Positions 36,895 to 45,132 are shown, counted from the first letter of the stretch. The stretch is 64,000 bases of DNA from an uncultured Bacteroidales bacterium (GCA_902799705.1 CADCBP010000005.1:62001-126000); one strand, 5' to 3'. Notes: generated from the sequence alone by a model not told the origin. Numbers and translations are program-made.

Positions 36895-37454
36895 CGGTAG
36901 ATGAAATAGCCCGCTATTCCGGAAAGAATTATCAGTAAAATCGGGTGACTGAGAAAATCAGTCACCTTGTTTTTTATTATATTCGGCAAAACAGTAAAGA
37001 AGGCTACAAGGACAAAGATGATCCATGAGGTGGTATCGATAAACGTGGTGGGTTTAATCAGAATCAATGCCGCGGACGCTACCAGCCCGATGACGGTAAA
37101 GCGCAACATTCTAAGTGTCTGCTCGAAATACGGATTTCCATGGAATCGTTTCATGAGCCAGAAATAGGCTTTGCATATACTGAGCATGATGACAAGACTC
37201 GGCAGTACAATCGCGCAAGTGGACAAAACACTTCCCCAGAAACCGGCGATGGTATAACCTACATACGTGGCGCAGTTGATTCCGATAGGCCCCGGCGTGA
37301 CTTGACTGACAGCCACGATGTCCACAAACTCCTGCTGGGTCATCCACCCGTTCGACTCCACTTCCATCTCGATGAGAGAAAGGATTGCCAGTCCTCCTCC
37401 GAAACCAAACAAACCAATCTTGAAGAAACTCAGAAAGAGTTGCAGGTAAATCAT
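36891..37454 (-). CDS. chromate transporter, second half of a split pair
   Basis: 187 residues from ATG 37454, whose first bases overlap the TGA of the upstream half (ATGA overlap). It is a single CHR domain: GLFGFGGGLAILSLIEMEVE at the start, then VSQVTPGPIGINCATYVGY, followed by four or five hydrophobic segments. Two one-domain halves with opposite topology form the transporter in such operons. The family exports chromate in some bacteria; in anaerobic gut species the real substrate is unclear. Confidence 0.88.
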   Translation of the reverse strand: MIYLQLFLSFFKIGLFGFGGGLAILSLIEMEVESNGWMTQQEFVDIVAVSQVTPGPIGINCATYVGYTIAGFWGSVLSTCAIVLPSLVIMLSICKAYFWLMKRFHGNPYFEQTLRMLRFTVIGLVASAALILIKPTTFIDTTSWIIFVLVAFFTVLPNIIKNKVTDFLSHPILLIILSGIAGYFIYR

Positions 37455-37990
37455 CTCCGCCTCCTTTCTGCGATATCCACGACAAACAGGGTGATGATAA
37501 TCGTGGCAAGAATCACCCATATAGGATTGACATGCCCAAGCCATATAAGCAAAGCTGCAACAATAGGGATAATGAGCGTACTCCATGATATCTTGGCAGC
37601 CCGCGCCATCTTCACTAACGGCGCAGCAATAAGCGCCACAACGGCCGGACGAATACCTTTGAAGACGGCTTCCACAACAGGCAGTTCTTTCCATTGCGCA
37701 AAGACCATAGCGATGGCGAGGATGATGAGGAAAGACGGTAGAACGGCCCCAAAGACAGCACCGGCAACACCACGCCATCCGCCTACTCGCCAACCGATGA
37801 AGATGGCGGAATTAACCGCAATCAAGCCCGGCGCAGCTTGCGCGAGTGCAATCATATTCAAAAATTCCTCTTCATCGATCCACCCTTTGCGATCCACAAC
37901 CTCCCGCTGGATAAGAGGCAACATAGCATACCCTCCACCGAGGGTGAAGGTGCCAATTTTTAGATATGTCCAGAAGAGTTGGAAAAACAA
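37451..37990 (-). CDS. chromate transporter, first half of a split pair
   Basis: 179 residues, CHR domain with GTFTLGGGYAMLPLIQREVV and LAQAAPGLIAVNSAIFIG. The only start codon that fits is TTG at 37990, because in-frame upstream codons have no ATG before a stop at about 38020. Normal members begin a few residues earlier with MK-x-x-x-LFW, so the ATG may have been lost. The gene is coupled to the second half by an ATGA overlap. Confidence 0.85.
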   Translation of the reverse strand: MFFQLFWTYLKIGTFTLGGGYAMLPLIQREVVDRKGWIDEEEFLNMIALAQAAPGLIAVNSAIFIGWRVGGWRGVAGAVFGAVLPSFLIILAIAMVFAQWKELPVVEAVFKGIRPAVVALIAAPLVKMARAAKISWSTLIIPIVAALLIWLGHVNPIWVILATIIITLFVVDIAERRRR

Positions 37991-38025
37991 AATCTTAAAA
38001 ATCGTACATTTTTTGCATAGGATTT

Positions 38026-38070
38026 ACCCAGCATTTACATAGCAATTGACCAGCAGATTACCAGCAGATT
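38026..38070. repeat. 11-bp tandem array between udk and the chromate transporter
   Basis: Two exact copies of ACCAGCAGATT (38049-38070), preceded by two degenerate ones (ACCCAGCATTT and a 12-base ACATAGCAATTG). Confidence 0.75.
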
Positions 38071-38114
38071 AACCCCTGCAGGTTAAAAACGCACCAAATC
38101 TTAATAATCGTATA

Positions 38115-38735
38115 TTAATCTTTGTTCTCGCGCAGTTGTTGCTTGACGAACTTCGCCAGCATGTTGATGGCTGCGTTGTTATGTCCGCCCTGCGGCACGA
38201 TCACATCGGCATAGCGTTTACATGGTTCGATAAACTGCTCGTGCATGGGTTTGAGTACGCGTTGGTAGCGCTCGATGACTTGCTCAGCTGTACGTCCGCG
38301 TTCAAGAACATCGCGTTTCATAACGCGTATCAGCCTGTCATCTGCATCGGCGTCCACAAAAATCTTCAGGTCCATTTGTTCGCGCATTCGCGGTTCACGA
38401 AGCGCCATGATGCCTTCGACCACAATCACTTCGCGCGGCTCGATGTGGATTGTCTCGTTCGAGCGCGTACACGTTATATAGGAATAAATAGGCTGCTCAA
38501 TGGGTTTGCCCTCTTTAAGCATTTTGATATGCCTGGTAAGCAATTCCCAATCGAAGGCATCGGGATGGTCGAAGTTGATATTCTGGCGTTCCGCGACAGG
38601 TACATCGCTACTGTCCTTGTAATACGAGTCTTGTGGAATGACTACTACTTCGCCTTTAGAGAGGCGTTCAGTAAGTTTTTTCACTACCGTTGTTTTACCC
38701 GAGCCGGTACCACCCGCAATGCCGATGATAAACAT
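38115..38735 (-). CDS. udk: uridine kinase
   Basis: 206 residues. P-loop GIAGGTGSGKTT at 5-16, then PQDSYYKD, NFDHPDAFDW and YSYITCTRS in the nucleoside-binding region, and EGIMAL near 106. The enzyme phosphorylates uridine and cytidine in salvage. It stands alone with its own promoter; its neighbours on both sides belong to other units. Confidence 0.95.
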   Translation of the reverse strand: MFIIGIAGGTGSGKTTVVKKLTERLSKGEVVVIPQDSYYKDSSDVPVAERQNINFDHPDAFDWELLTRHIKMLKEGKPIEQPIYSYITCTRSNETIHIEPREVIVVEGIMALREPRMREQMDLKIFVDADADDRLIRVMKRDVLERGRTAEQVIERYQRVLKPMHEQFIEPCKRYADVIVPQGGHNNAAINMLAKFVKQQLRENKD

Positions 38736-38761
38736 AGAGATTGTTGTTTTTTATCGGGGTG

Positions 38762-38793
38762 CAAAGGTAATATATTTTTTTTATATATGCAAA
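38762..38793 (-). promoter_or_regulatory. promoter of udk
   Basis: Minus strand -33 TTTGCAT (TTTG at 38790-38793) and -7 TACCTTTG (38762-38769). Confidence 0.8.
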
Positions 38794-38840
38794 TAATCAC
38801 CACAAAATATATGGAAAATAAAAAATAATTGTCAAAAAAC

Positions 38841-38871
38841 TTGCGTATATCAATAATTTGTAGTACTTTTG
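38841..38871 (+). promoter_or_regulatory. promoter of the tRNA-Ser / exb unit
   Basis: -33 CTTGCG (TTG 38841-38843) and -7 TACTTTTG (38864-38871). A short hairpin ACCGC/GCGGT (38890-38904) lies between it and the tRNA. Confidence 0.75.
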
Positions 38872-38931
38872 TAGCCGAATTTGATGTACTACCGCCTAAG
38901 CGGTGGTTCTGTGGCGCCAAAAAATGCGCAA

Positions 38932-39019
38932 GGAGAGATGCTCGAGTGGTTGAAGAGGCACGCCTGGAAAGCGTGTAAACTCCAAAAGGGTTTCCGGGGT
39001 TCGAATCCCCGTCTCTCCG
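38932..39019 (+). tRNA. tRNA-Ser (anticodon GGA)
   Basis: 88 bases with acceptor stem GGAGAGA (38932-38938) pairing TCTCTCC (39012-39018) and discriminator G. The anticodon stem-loop is CACGCCTGGAAAGCGTG with anticodon GGA, followed by the long variable arm typical of serine tRNAs. The T-arm contains GGTTCGAATCC. CCA is not encoded, as usual in Bacteroidota. Confidence 0.96.
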
Positions 39020-39069
39020 CAAAGAATTAGACAAACAAACAAAAATACAAACTAACAAAATTTTATCTC

Positions 39070-39885
39070 ATGAAAAAAGTATTTGCAACCCTTACCGTGC
39101 TGGCAATGCTTACCTTTGGTAGCGCAGTGATGATGGCACAAGAAGAAGCAGCTGCTGTTGAAGAAGCTGCTGTTGAACAAGTGGACGAGGCTGCTCCGGT
39201 AGCTGAGGAAGTAGCAGAGGCTCCGGCTGAGGACGGTGGTCTGGTAGCTCTCCACAAGACGCTGAAAACGAAATTTATCGAAGGTGGTGCCGGCTTCATG
39301 GCTCTGACCCTCGTTACATTGGTATTCGGTCTCGCGCTCTGTATTGAGCGTATCATCTATCTCTCGCTCAGCAAGACCAATACAAAACAGCTGCTCGATA
39401 ACGTAGAGGCTGCTTTGAAAGAAGGCGGTATCGAGAAAGCACTGGAGGTTTGCCGCAATACGCGCGGACCGGTGGCTTCGATCTTCTATCAGGGACTGAG
39501 CCGATATGACGAAGGTATTGACGTGGTAGAGAAGACTGTTGCTTCTTACGGTGGCGTTCAGCTCGGTTTGCTCGAGAAGAACCTCTCTTGGATCACGCTC
39601 TTCATCGCTATCGCTCCGTCTCTCGGTTTCTTGGGTACCATCATCGGTATGATCGAGGCTTTCGATAAGATCCAGCAGGTAGGTGATATCTCCGCTACAG
39701 TCGTTGCCGGCGGTATCAAGGTCGCTCTGTTGACTACCCTCCTCGGTTTGGTCATCGCTGTTGTGCTTCAGTTGTTCTACAACTATATCCTTTCGCTCGT
39801 AGAGGGTCTGGTTAACGAAATGGAGGATAGCTCCATCAGCCTGCTCGATATCGTAGTAGAGTACGACAAAGCTCAAAAAAAGTAA
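39070..39885 (+). CDS. exbB: ExbB/TolQ/MotA-family proton channel subunit
   Basis: 271 residues with signal peptide (MKKVFATLTVLAMLTFGSAVMMA), an Ala/Glu-rich low-complexity stretch at 24-57, a first membrane helix at about 75-95, and the conserved ExbB pair at about 175-240 with LGFLGTIIGMIEAFDKI. It forms the proton-driven channel with ExbD and powers TonB or a related transducer. Located 50 bases after tRNA-Ser, perhaps on the same transcript. The 7-bp repeat array separates it from the next gene. Confidence 0.93.
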   Translation: MKKVFATLTVLAMLTFGSAVMMAQEEAAAVEEAAVEQVDEAAPVAEEVAEAPAEDGGLVALHKTLKTKFIEGGAGFMALTLVTLVFGLALCIERIIYLSLSKTNTKQLLDNVEAALKEGGIEKALEVCRNTRGPVASIFYQGLSRYDEGIDVVEKTVASYGGVQLGLLEKNLSWITLFIAIAPSLGFLGTIIGMIEAFDKIQQVGDISATVVAGGIKVALLTTLLGLVIAVVLQLFYNYILSLVEGLVNEMEDSSISLLDIVVEYDKAQKK

Positions 39886-39888
39886 TAA

Positions 39889-39923
39889 GCTGATCGCTGA
39901 TCGCAGATCGCTGAACACTGACG
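39889..39923. repeat. 7-bp tandem array after exbB
   Basis: Five units: GCTGATC, GCTGATC, GCAGATC, GCTGAAC, ACTGACG. A related word recurs at 41491-41511 at the other end of the operon. Confidence 0.85.
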
Positions 39924-39950
39924 TTTAATCATTAAACAATTTTGAGCAAA

Positions 39951-40427
39951 ATGAAAAACTATAAAATGATCCCTAAGATTGCCCTCTGGTCGCTGTTGGG
40001 TTTGGGCATCGTGTTTATCGCGTTGTTCTTCCTCGGTGGTTCGAACGGTAGTCTGGAGGTAGCTGGTGATTTCCTGGATATTCCTCGCTTCACCGATGCT
40101 TTCCTCATTTGGAACTACATCCTCTTCGGTATTGTAGTCCTGATCACACTTGCTGTAGTGATCGTAGATTTTGTCAATAACTGGAAGACCAATCGCCGCA
40201 AAGCATATATGACGCTCGGCGTAGTTTGCGGATTTATCGTTTTGGCATGCGTATGCTGGTTCCTCGGTAGCCCGGAGAAAATCAATATCATCGGCTATGA
40301 GGGTACGGATAACGAAGGCTTCTGGGCTCAGATGGCTGACGCTGTAATCTATGCTTGCTATTTCCTGATCATTGCTACTATTTGTACGATGATTTGGGGT
40401 TATATTCACACTCGCAAACTGAAGTAA
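39951..40427 (+). CDS. membrane protein of the Exb operon
   Basis: 158 residues from ATG 39951. There are about four hydrophobic segments (15-28, 50-75, 90-107, 138-153) and no signal peptide. In Bacteroidales an otherwise uncharacterised membrane protein is typically encoded between ExbB and the ExbD pair; this one fits position and size. A role as accessory subunit is inferred. The ExbD gene starts 12 bases downstream. Confidence 0.75.
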   Translation: MKNYKMIPKIALWSLLGLGIVFIALFFLGGSNGSLEVAGDFLDIPRFTDAFLIWNYILFGIVVLITLAVVIVDFVNNWKTNRRKAYMTLGVVCGFIVLACVCWFLGSPEKINIIGYEGTDNEGFWAQMADAVIYACYFLIIATICTMIWGYIHTRKLK

Positions 40428-40439
40428 ATCACATTTATC

Positions 40440-41018
40440 ATGGCAAAGAAAGTCCCACAGATCAACGCCAGCTCCATGGCGGACATCTCGTTCCTGTTGC
40501 TGATTTTCTTCCTGGTAACCACCTCTATGGATGTGAACCAGGGACTGGCTCGCCGTCTGCCTGCTCCTATTCCTCCTGATCAAAAGATAGAGGACAAGGA
40601 TATCAACAAGCGTAACCTGTTGGTTGTGAAGATCAACTCCGCTAACCAACTCATGGTGCAAGGCCAGTTGATGGATGTGAAGCAACTCCGCGAGAGAGCG
40701 AAAGAGTTCATCAAAAACGAGAACAACGCGGATTATTATCCGAAAGTGTTCGAAGAGGATTTCGGTGCTCCGTTCGGCGTAGTAAAATACACCAAGGATC
40801 ACGTCATCTCCGTCCAGAACGACGTGGATACTCAGTATCAGGCTTATCTGGATGTGCAGAATGAACTTGTAGCGGCATATAATGAATTGCGTGAAGAGTG
40901 CGCACAGAAGTATTTCCATAAAGCTTACAACGAGTTAGAAGAGGATCAACAGAAACAGATCCAAAAGATCTATCCTCAGAAGATTTCGGAGGCTGAACCT
41001 AAAAATTACGGTAACTAA
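40440..41018 (+). CDS. exbD: ExbD/TolR-family biopolymer transport protein, first copy
   Basis: 192 residues. The N-terminus has INASSMADISFLLLIFFLVTTSMD, the ExbD membrane helix with the conserved proton-carrying aspartate (near residue 15). The periplasmic part is longer than usual, with an extra helical segment (about 95-180, Glu/Gln/Tyr-rich). ATG of the second ExbD follows one base after its stop. Confidence 0.92.
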   Translation: MAKKVPQINASSMADISFLLLIFFLVTTSMDVNQGLARRLPAPIPPDQKIEDKDINKRNLLVVKINSANQLMVQGQLMDVKQLRERAKEFIKNENNADYYPKVFEEDFGAPFGVVKYTKDHVISVQNDVDTQYQAYLDVQNELVAAYNELREECAQKYFHKAYNELEEDQQKQIQKIYPQKISEAEPKNYGN

Positions 41019-41019
41019 C

Positions 41020-41490
41020 ATGGCAAAGATTCGTAGAAATGAGAAGCGTGAAATGCCGGCGTTGAATACGTCGTCACTTCCGGATATTATCTTCATGCTG
41101 CTGTTCTTCTTCATGTCTGTTACGTCCATGAAGGAGGTTAGCTATAAGGTGCAGTTCAGGAACCCGCAGGCGACTGAGCTGACGAAGCTGGAGAAGAAAT
41201 CGCTCGTGCGCTATATCTACGTAGGTACGCCTACGGCAGAGTTCCGCAAGCAGTATGGTGCAGAAACACGTATCCAACTTGATGACGCTTTCGCAGAGAC
41301 GAAGGAGATTGGCGAGTATATCGTCAACGAGCGTTCGTCAATGAAAGAGAGCGAGCAGGGTTTGATGACCGTGTCTATCAAAGCAGACAAAGAGACCAAA
41401 ATGGGTGTCATTGCGGACATCAAACAGGAACTCCGTCGTGCTTACGCACTGAAGATCAGTTACGCCGCTACACAGCGTACAAGCTACTAA
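41020..41490 (+). CDS. exbD: ExbD/TolR-family biopolymer transport protein, second copy
   Basis: 156 residues. The membrane helix is LNTSSLPDIIFMLLFFFMSVTSMK, again with the conserved aspartate in the helix start. The periplasmic domain has standard length. Two different ExbD subunits with one ExbB is the Bacteroidales arrangement, thought to power gliding/T9SS-related or TonB systems; which one cannot be told here. Confidence 0.92.
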   Translation: MAKIRRNEKREMPALNTSSLPDIIFMLLFFFMSVTSMKEVSYKVQFRNPQATELTKLEKKSLVRYIYVGTPTAEFRKQYGAETRIQLDDAFAETKEIGEYIVNERSSMKESEQGLMTVSIKADKETKMGVIADIKQELRRAYALKISYAATQRTSY

Positions 41491-41511
41491 GCTGATAACT
41501 GATAGCTGAAA
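41491..41511. repeat. 7-bp tandem array after the exb operon
   Basis: GCTGATA, ACTGATA, GCTGAAA directly after the last stop codon; the same word family as the array at 39889. Confidence 0.75.
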
Positions 41512-41518
41512 GCAAATT

Positions 41519-41553
41519 AAAGCCATCCTTTCGGGTGGCTTTAATTGTTTTTT
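41519..41553 (+). terminator. terminator of the exb operon
   Basis: AAAGCCA / TGGCTTT stem, 10-base loop, then AATTG and a T-run. Confidence 0.85.
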
Positions 41554-41594
41554 GCAGTCTTTCTCATTCGCATCTCGTTCGCATTACGGACGTC

Positions 41595-42968
41595 TTAGTT
41601 CAGTCTCTTTCCTGTAACTTTCAACTCTCCGAGTTCCAGTTTCTTGCCTTTCTGCGGACGTCCGTTGGAGTCATACCAAGGCAGAACACGCAGATGGAGC
41701 GTCTCACCGGCAGGAACCAGAATCGGCTGAGTCAAGCGGACTATTATCTTCTTGCATTTCGGCAGGGCGGTGTTCTCGTAGATAGTGGTCACGCCCTTAA
41801 ATGAGTCGCCGAAGCCATAGTTAATATGGATATTCATGCCCGCACCCCCTTTGGCTTTCACCGGCAAGGTAATGGTTTCTAATACCAGTCCTTTTTTCTT
41901 CTCCGCAGCGATCGTGTATTCGATATAGCGGTTAGCCACTTCGTCGATTTCTCCGGCAGGCCAAAAGCCTCCCACAGGCACAAAACCGCCTCTTGCGTGT
42001 TCAATATTTTGCAACTGGCTAATGGTTAATTGCTCACTAAACGGCGTTCCTTTAGCGTCGAAAGCAGCCTGTTTGCCTTTCTCTTCAATGTTTTGCGCAT
42101 AAGCGGCAAGCATTCCTTTATCCGGCGCTGCCAGCCATGACTGCATTTCCTGCAACATCGGTTCCTGCGCAATGAGGTTATATGCCAAAGCAGCCATCGC
42201 CATTCCGCCTTCGGCACCCGTGTGCGTCTTGTCACCGCAATTGAAATAATGCGCCATGCAGAATTCTTTGCCTTGCCTTTCCAGTAAGTCCCTGCTGGCG
42301 GCGGTCATGTCCAGAAACGGCACCCACATATCTTCCGCTACTTCCCGCATACAACGTACGTAGTCTTTGTCGAACGTCCCTTCCTGGCGATGCACGCGCG
42401 CCGCTTCCCGGCTGCTCAACTCTTTTGTGCCGGGTAACTTATGCCGTCCTTCATCGTTAATCTTACCGTCCTTGAAATAAGCGCGACAGACAGGCGACAT
42501 CAAAATAGGTGTCACGCCGTATTCGCGGGCTTCGTTGATGAATTGGTACAGGTATTGCTTGTAGGTTGTGTTGGGCTCCGTTCCGCGCATGTCGGTAAGA
42601 GTATCTTTTCCTTCTGCGCGCAGTTGGACATTCTGCACATAGACATCCTCGCCCTTGCATTTCTCATCGTTGTGGGCGAACTGAATAATGAGGTAGTCGC
42701 CCGAGCGGAACTGTTTCTTGACGGACGGCCATAAGTTCTCTGTCTCGTAGAAGGTGCGAGTGCTGGCACCGGATTTGCCTCTATTATTCACTTCGACAGA
42801 GTCGGCGTTAAAGAATGCCTGTAAATACATTCCCCACCCGCGTTTTGGCGTCGCCGCGGGTTTATATTCGGACATCGTACTATCGCCTATCGTGTGCACA
42901 CGGGGCTTAGCCTCCATAACAGGCATAAAAAACAACGCACCAAGGACTAACAGAATGATTTTTTTCAT
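41595..42968 (-). CDS. rhamnogalacturonan acetylesterase (CE12-type SGNH hydrolase)
   Basis: 457 residues, signal peptide MKKIILLVLGALFFMPVMEA. The SGNH blocks are visible: block I IGDSTMSEY with the catalytic serine, block II NRGKSGASTRTF, block III IIQFAHNDEK with Asn. A C-terminal domain of about 170 residues (from the region GGFVPVGGFWPAG on) is likely an accessory beta domain. The enzyme removes acetyl groups from rhamnogalacturonan, making pectin accessible to lyases and hydrolases. It is coupled by an ATGA overlap to rluA, an unexpected neighbour. Confidence 0.85.
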   Translation of the reverse strand: MKKIILLVLGALFFMPVMEAKPRVHTIGDSTMSEYKPAATPKRGWGMYLQAFFNADSVEVNNRGKSGASTRTFYETENLWPSVKKQFRSGDYLIIQFAHNDEKCKGEDVYVQNVQLRAEGKDTLTDMRGTEPNTTYKQYLYQFINEAREYGVTPILMSPVCRAYFKDGKINDEGRHKLPGTKELSSREAARVHRQEGTFDKDYVRCMREVAEDMWVPFLDMTAASRDLLERQGKEFCMAHYFNCGDKTHTGAEGGMAMAALAYNLIAQEPMLQEMQSWLAAPDKGMLAAYAQNIEEKGKQAAFDAKGTPFSEQLTISQLQNIEHARGGFVPVGGFWPAGEIDEVANRYIEYTIAAEKKKGLVLETITLPVKAKGGAGMNIHINYGFGDSFKGVTTIYENTALPKCKKIIVRLTQPILVPAGETLHLRVLPWYDSNGRPQKGKKLELGELKVTGKRLN

Positions 42969-43888
42969 ACTAATACACGATTGAATTCTTTGGGAACGGG
43001 GCTCTCGAAGCGCACCTTCTTCTCCGTCACGGGATGGATAAACTCCAGCACTTTAGCGTGCAGACAGAGTCGGTCGATGGGACTCGACTCATTGCCGTGG
43101 CCGTACTTGCGGTCGCCTACTACCGGACAACCCTTGGAAGCGAGATGTACACGTATCTGGTTGGTGCGACCTGTCTCCAGGTGGAGTTCCACAAGGGAAT
43201 ATTGAGGAGTTAGAGGGTTAGTGGTTAGAGGGTTAGAGGCAACGCGAAGCGTCTTATAGTTGGTGATAGCTATGTCTCCTCCGTCATCGACCGGCGAGGA
43301 ATAGACGACAGCATTGCGTTTGTCTTCGGTAAGCCACGTTGTGATCTTCCCTTCGCGGGGCTCTAACACGCCTTCTGCGAGAGCTATATATGTTCGATCG
43401 GTGACGAGTTCCCGCCAGTACTGACGCATATAATGCTGCAACTCTTCCGAGCGCGCGAAGACGAGCAGTCCCGAAGTCTCTCGGTCGAGGCGATGAACCA
43501 CATACACACCTGCGCGCGCGTTCTGTCTTTTTACGTACGCGCGTAAAATAGACATCACTGTCGTCTCGCTGCTTCCCGGTGTAGCCGCTACGGTCAGCAA
43601 ACCTGGTTGCTTGTTCACGACGATCAAGTCGTCGTCCTCATAGACGATTTTCAACTTCGGATGCGTCAGTTGGCTGTTGCCCCGTCCGGAAGAGACGGTG
43701 ACTATATCGCCCGCCTTGAGGGCAAAGTCATGGCGCGTCTGGATTGCGTTTCCTACTTTGACACGCCGCTGGCCAAGCAGTTGCTTGACCGATGAGCGCG
43801 CCATGCCTCCCATCTTAGCGATGAGGAAATCCATCAACTGAGCGGGTTCGCTCACTTTCAAAACTGTATCTGCTTTACGTTTCATCAT
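42965..43888 (-). CDS. RluA-family pseudouridine synthase with S4 domain
   Basis: 307 residues. The S4 RNA-binding domain covers about 15-70 (MARSSVKQLLGQRRVKVGN). The catalytic block is VVHRLDRETSGLLVFA, with the essential aspartate. It modifies uridines in rRNA or tRNA; the exact target cannot be told. Around residue 219-235 an insert (ASNPLTTNPLTPQ) is encoded by an 8-bp repeat (43208-43239), unusual for a housekeeping enzyme. Overlaps both neighbours by four bases. Confidence 0.9.
   Translation of the reverse strand: MMKRKADTVLKVSEPAQLMDFLIAKMGGMARSSVKQLLGQRRVKVGNAIQTRHDFALKAGDIVTVSSGRGNSQLTHPKLKIVYEDDDLIVVNKQPGLLTVAATPGSSETTVMSILRAYVKRQNARAGVYVVHRLDRETSGLLVFARSEELQHYMRQYWRELVTDRTYIALAEGVLEPREGKITTWLTEDKRNAVVYSSPVDDGGDIAITNYKTLRVASNPLTTNPLTPQYSLVELHLETGRTNQIRVHLASKGCPVVGDRKYGHGNESSPIDRLCLHAKVLEFIHPVTEKKVRFESPVPKEFNRVLV
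43208..43239. repeat. 8-bp repeat words inside rluA
   Basis: GTTAGAGG, GTTAGTGG, GTTAGAGG, GTTAGAGG in a row; on the coding strand they encode the NPLTTNPLT insert. Confidence 0.8.
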
Positions 43889-44652
43889 TTCTTTTTACAA
43901 AGTATTGGAGCGGCCCAGAAATAATACTCCGGTTTTGTATTTTTGATCCATGCGATGCCGGCCATCGAGTTGATGACAAGGAAGAAACAGAAGAGCACCA
44001 GAGAGAAGATATTTCCGAGGTATATAAACAGCACGATTCCCGCCACGCTGTATATGAACCAATACAGCCACGAGTCGTTTTTGCGATAAATCAACCAATA
44101 ATTTGCGAGGAACGAGGACGATATCATCAATCCGTTGCATAACTTCACGATGACATTGTCTCCGAATCCGTTATGTTGAAATATAACGGTTTGGATGAAG
44201 TAGTCACCGGCTATGACTGCCAAACCGATAAATATCGACAGCCAGAAACGCGGGATATCCAGAAACTTGGGTTCAAAACTGGCGCCTCCGTCATCTTTCT
44301 TCCTGCTCCATTTGTAGATACTCATCATTTGGAATGGGATGAAAACGAAGAAATAGAGGAAGGTACTGTCATAACTCTTCTGCAGTGTGAATTGTACGCC
44401 GAGCAAGGCGGACATGACAATGCCGGCAAAGAAACCGGTGTAGTTCTGCGGGTCACGGATAGTGAGTATATAGGCGACTCCGATGACGGATGCGGGTATT
44501 CCGACGCACCAGGCAGCGTCCGTCCATTTAAGCAGTGTTCCGGGGGCAAAGATGAACTGCTCTGCTACCCAAAGCAATCCGAAAATCACTGTGAACATTG
44601 CGATTGAGAGAAGTAAGTTGCGGCATAAAGCGCGCCATAAAATGTTTTGCAT
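43885..44652 (-). CDS. pnuC: nicotinamide riboside transporter PnuC-like
   Basis: 255 residues, seven or eight hydrophobic segments. The C-terminal part NDSWLYWFIYSVAGIVLFIYLG is typical of PnuC, which imports nicotinamide riboside by facilitated diffusion for NAD salvage. FMTD-like and WKW-type residues (QMMSIYKWSRK) fit as well. First gene of the pnuC-rluA-CE12 operon, with overlapping ends. Two hairpin-forming direct repeats lie immediately upstream. Confidence 0.85.
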   Translation of the reverse strand: MQNILWRALCRNLLLSIAMFTVIFGLLWVAEQFIFAPGTLLKWTDAAWCVGIPASVIGVAYILTIRDPQNYTGFFAGIVMSALLGVQFTLQKSYDSTFLYFFVFIPFQMMSIYKWSRKKDDGGASFEPKFLDIPRFWLSIFIGLAVIAGDYFIQTVIFQHNGFGDNVIVKLCNGLMISSSFLANYWLIYRKNDSWLYWFIYSVAGIVLFIYLGNIFSLVLFCFFLVINSMAGIAWIKNTKPEYYFWAAPILCKKK

Positions 44653-44660
44653 GTTAGATA

Positions 44661-44711
44661 GGTCGCTACGCGACGTTAAAGGGTTAAAATGGTCGCAAAA
44701 GCGACGTTAAA
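44661..44711 (-). promoter_or_regulatory. two directly repeated inverted repeats upstream of pnuC
   Basis: GGTCGCtacGCGACGTTAAA (44661-44680) and GGTCGCaaaaGCGACGTTAAA-like (44691-44711) each form a GTCGC/GCGAC hairpin and are direct repeats of each other, 9-59 bases before the pnuC start. Possibly an operator pair. Confidence 0.5.
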
Positions 44712-44720
44712 CAGTTATTA

Positions 44721-44757
44721 TAAAAACAACAAGGGGCAAGCATGCGCTCGCCCCTTG
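44721..44757 (-). terminator. terminator of rpmE2
   Basis: CAAGGGGC / GCCCCTTG 8-bp stem with T-rich tail on the minus strand (44721-44729), 12 bases after the L31 stop codon. Confidence 0.85.
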
Positions 44758-44768
44758 CCACACAAGTA

Positions 44769-45023
44769 TTACTTGCGGTTGCGATTGCCGTAGCGAGACA
44801 TGAACTTGTCCACGCGACCGGCGGTGTCCACCAGCTTCGATTTGCCGGTATAGAACGGGTGACTCGTGTTCGAGATCTCAAGCTTGATCAGCGGGTACTG
44901 AACGCCGTCGATTTCAATCGTGTCCTTCGTAGCTGCTGTAGAGCGGCTGAAGAACTGAGTACCGTCAGACATATCTTTGAAAACTACTACACGGTAGTTA
45001 TCAGGATGAATTCCTTTTTTCAT
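44769..45023 (-). CDS. rpmE2: 50S ribosomal protein L31, type B
   Basis: 84 residues, [20 protein letters not shown], then a central block and [19 protein letters not shown]. It lacks the CxxC zinc ribbon of type A L31, and is therefore the zinc-independent type B form. Single gene with a near-palindrome and a 7-bp repeat between it and rplI. Confidence 0.95.
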   Translation of the reverse strand: MKKGIHPDNYRVVVFKDMSDGTQFFSRSTAATKDTIEIDGVQYPLIKLEISNTSHPFYTGKSKLVDTAGRVDKFMSRYGNRNRK

Positions 45024-45069
45024 AATTTAAATTGAAATTTAAATTCTGGAGTTTCGGCTTCGTCGAGTT

Positions 45070-45087
45070 GCGTAAGCGAGCTTACGC
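45070..45087 (-). promoter_or_regulatory. near-palindrome upstream of rpmE2
   Basis: GCGTAAGC-GA-GCTTACGC: two 8-base arms with a two-base centre, 47 bases before the L31 start and 46 bases after the rplI stop. No T-run follows, so it is not a typical terminator; an operator is possible. Confidence 0.45.
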
Positions 45088-45132
45088 TCGACTTGCACGA
45101 ACCTTCATAAATCTTTTGGTTAATACTCTAGT

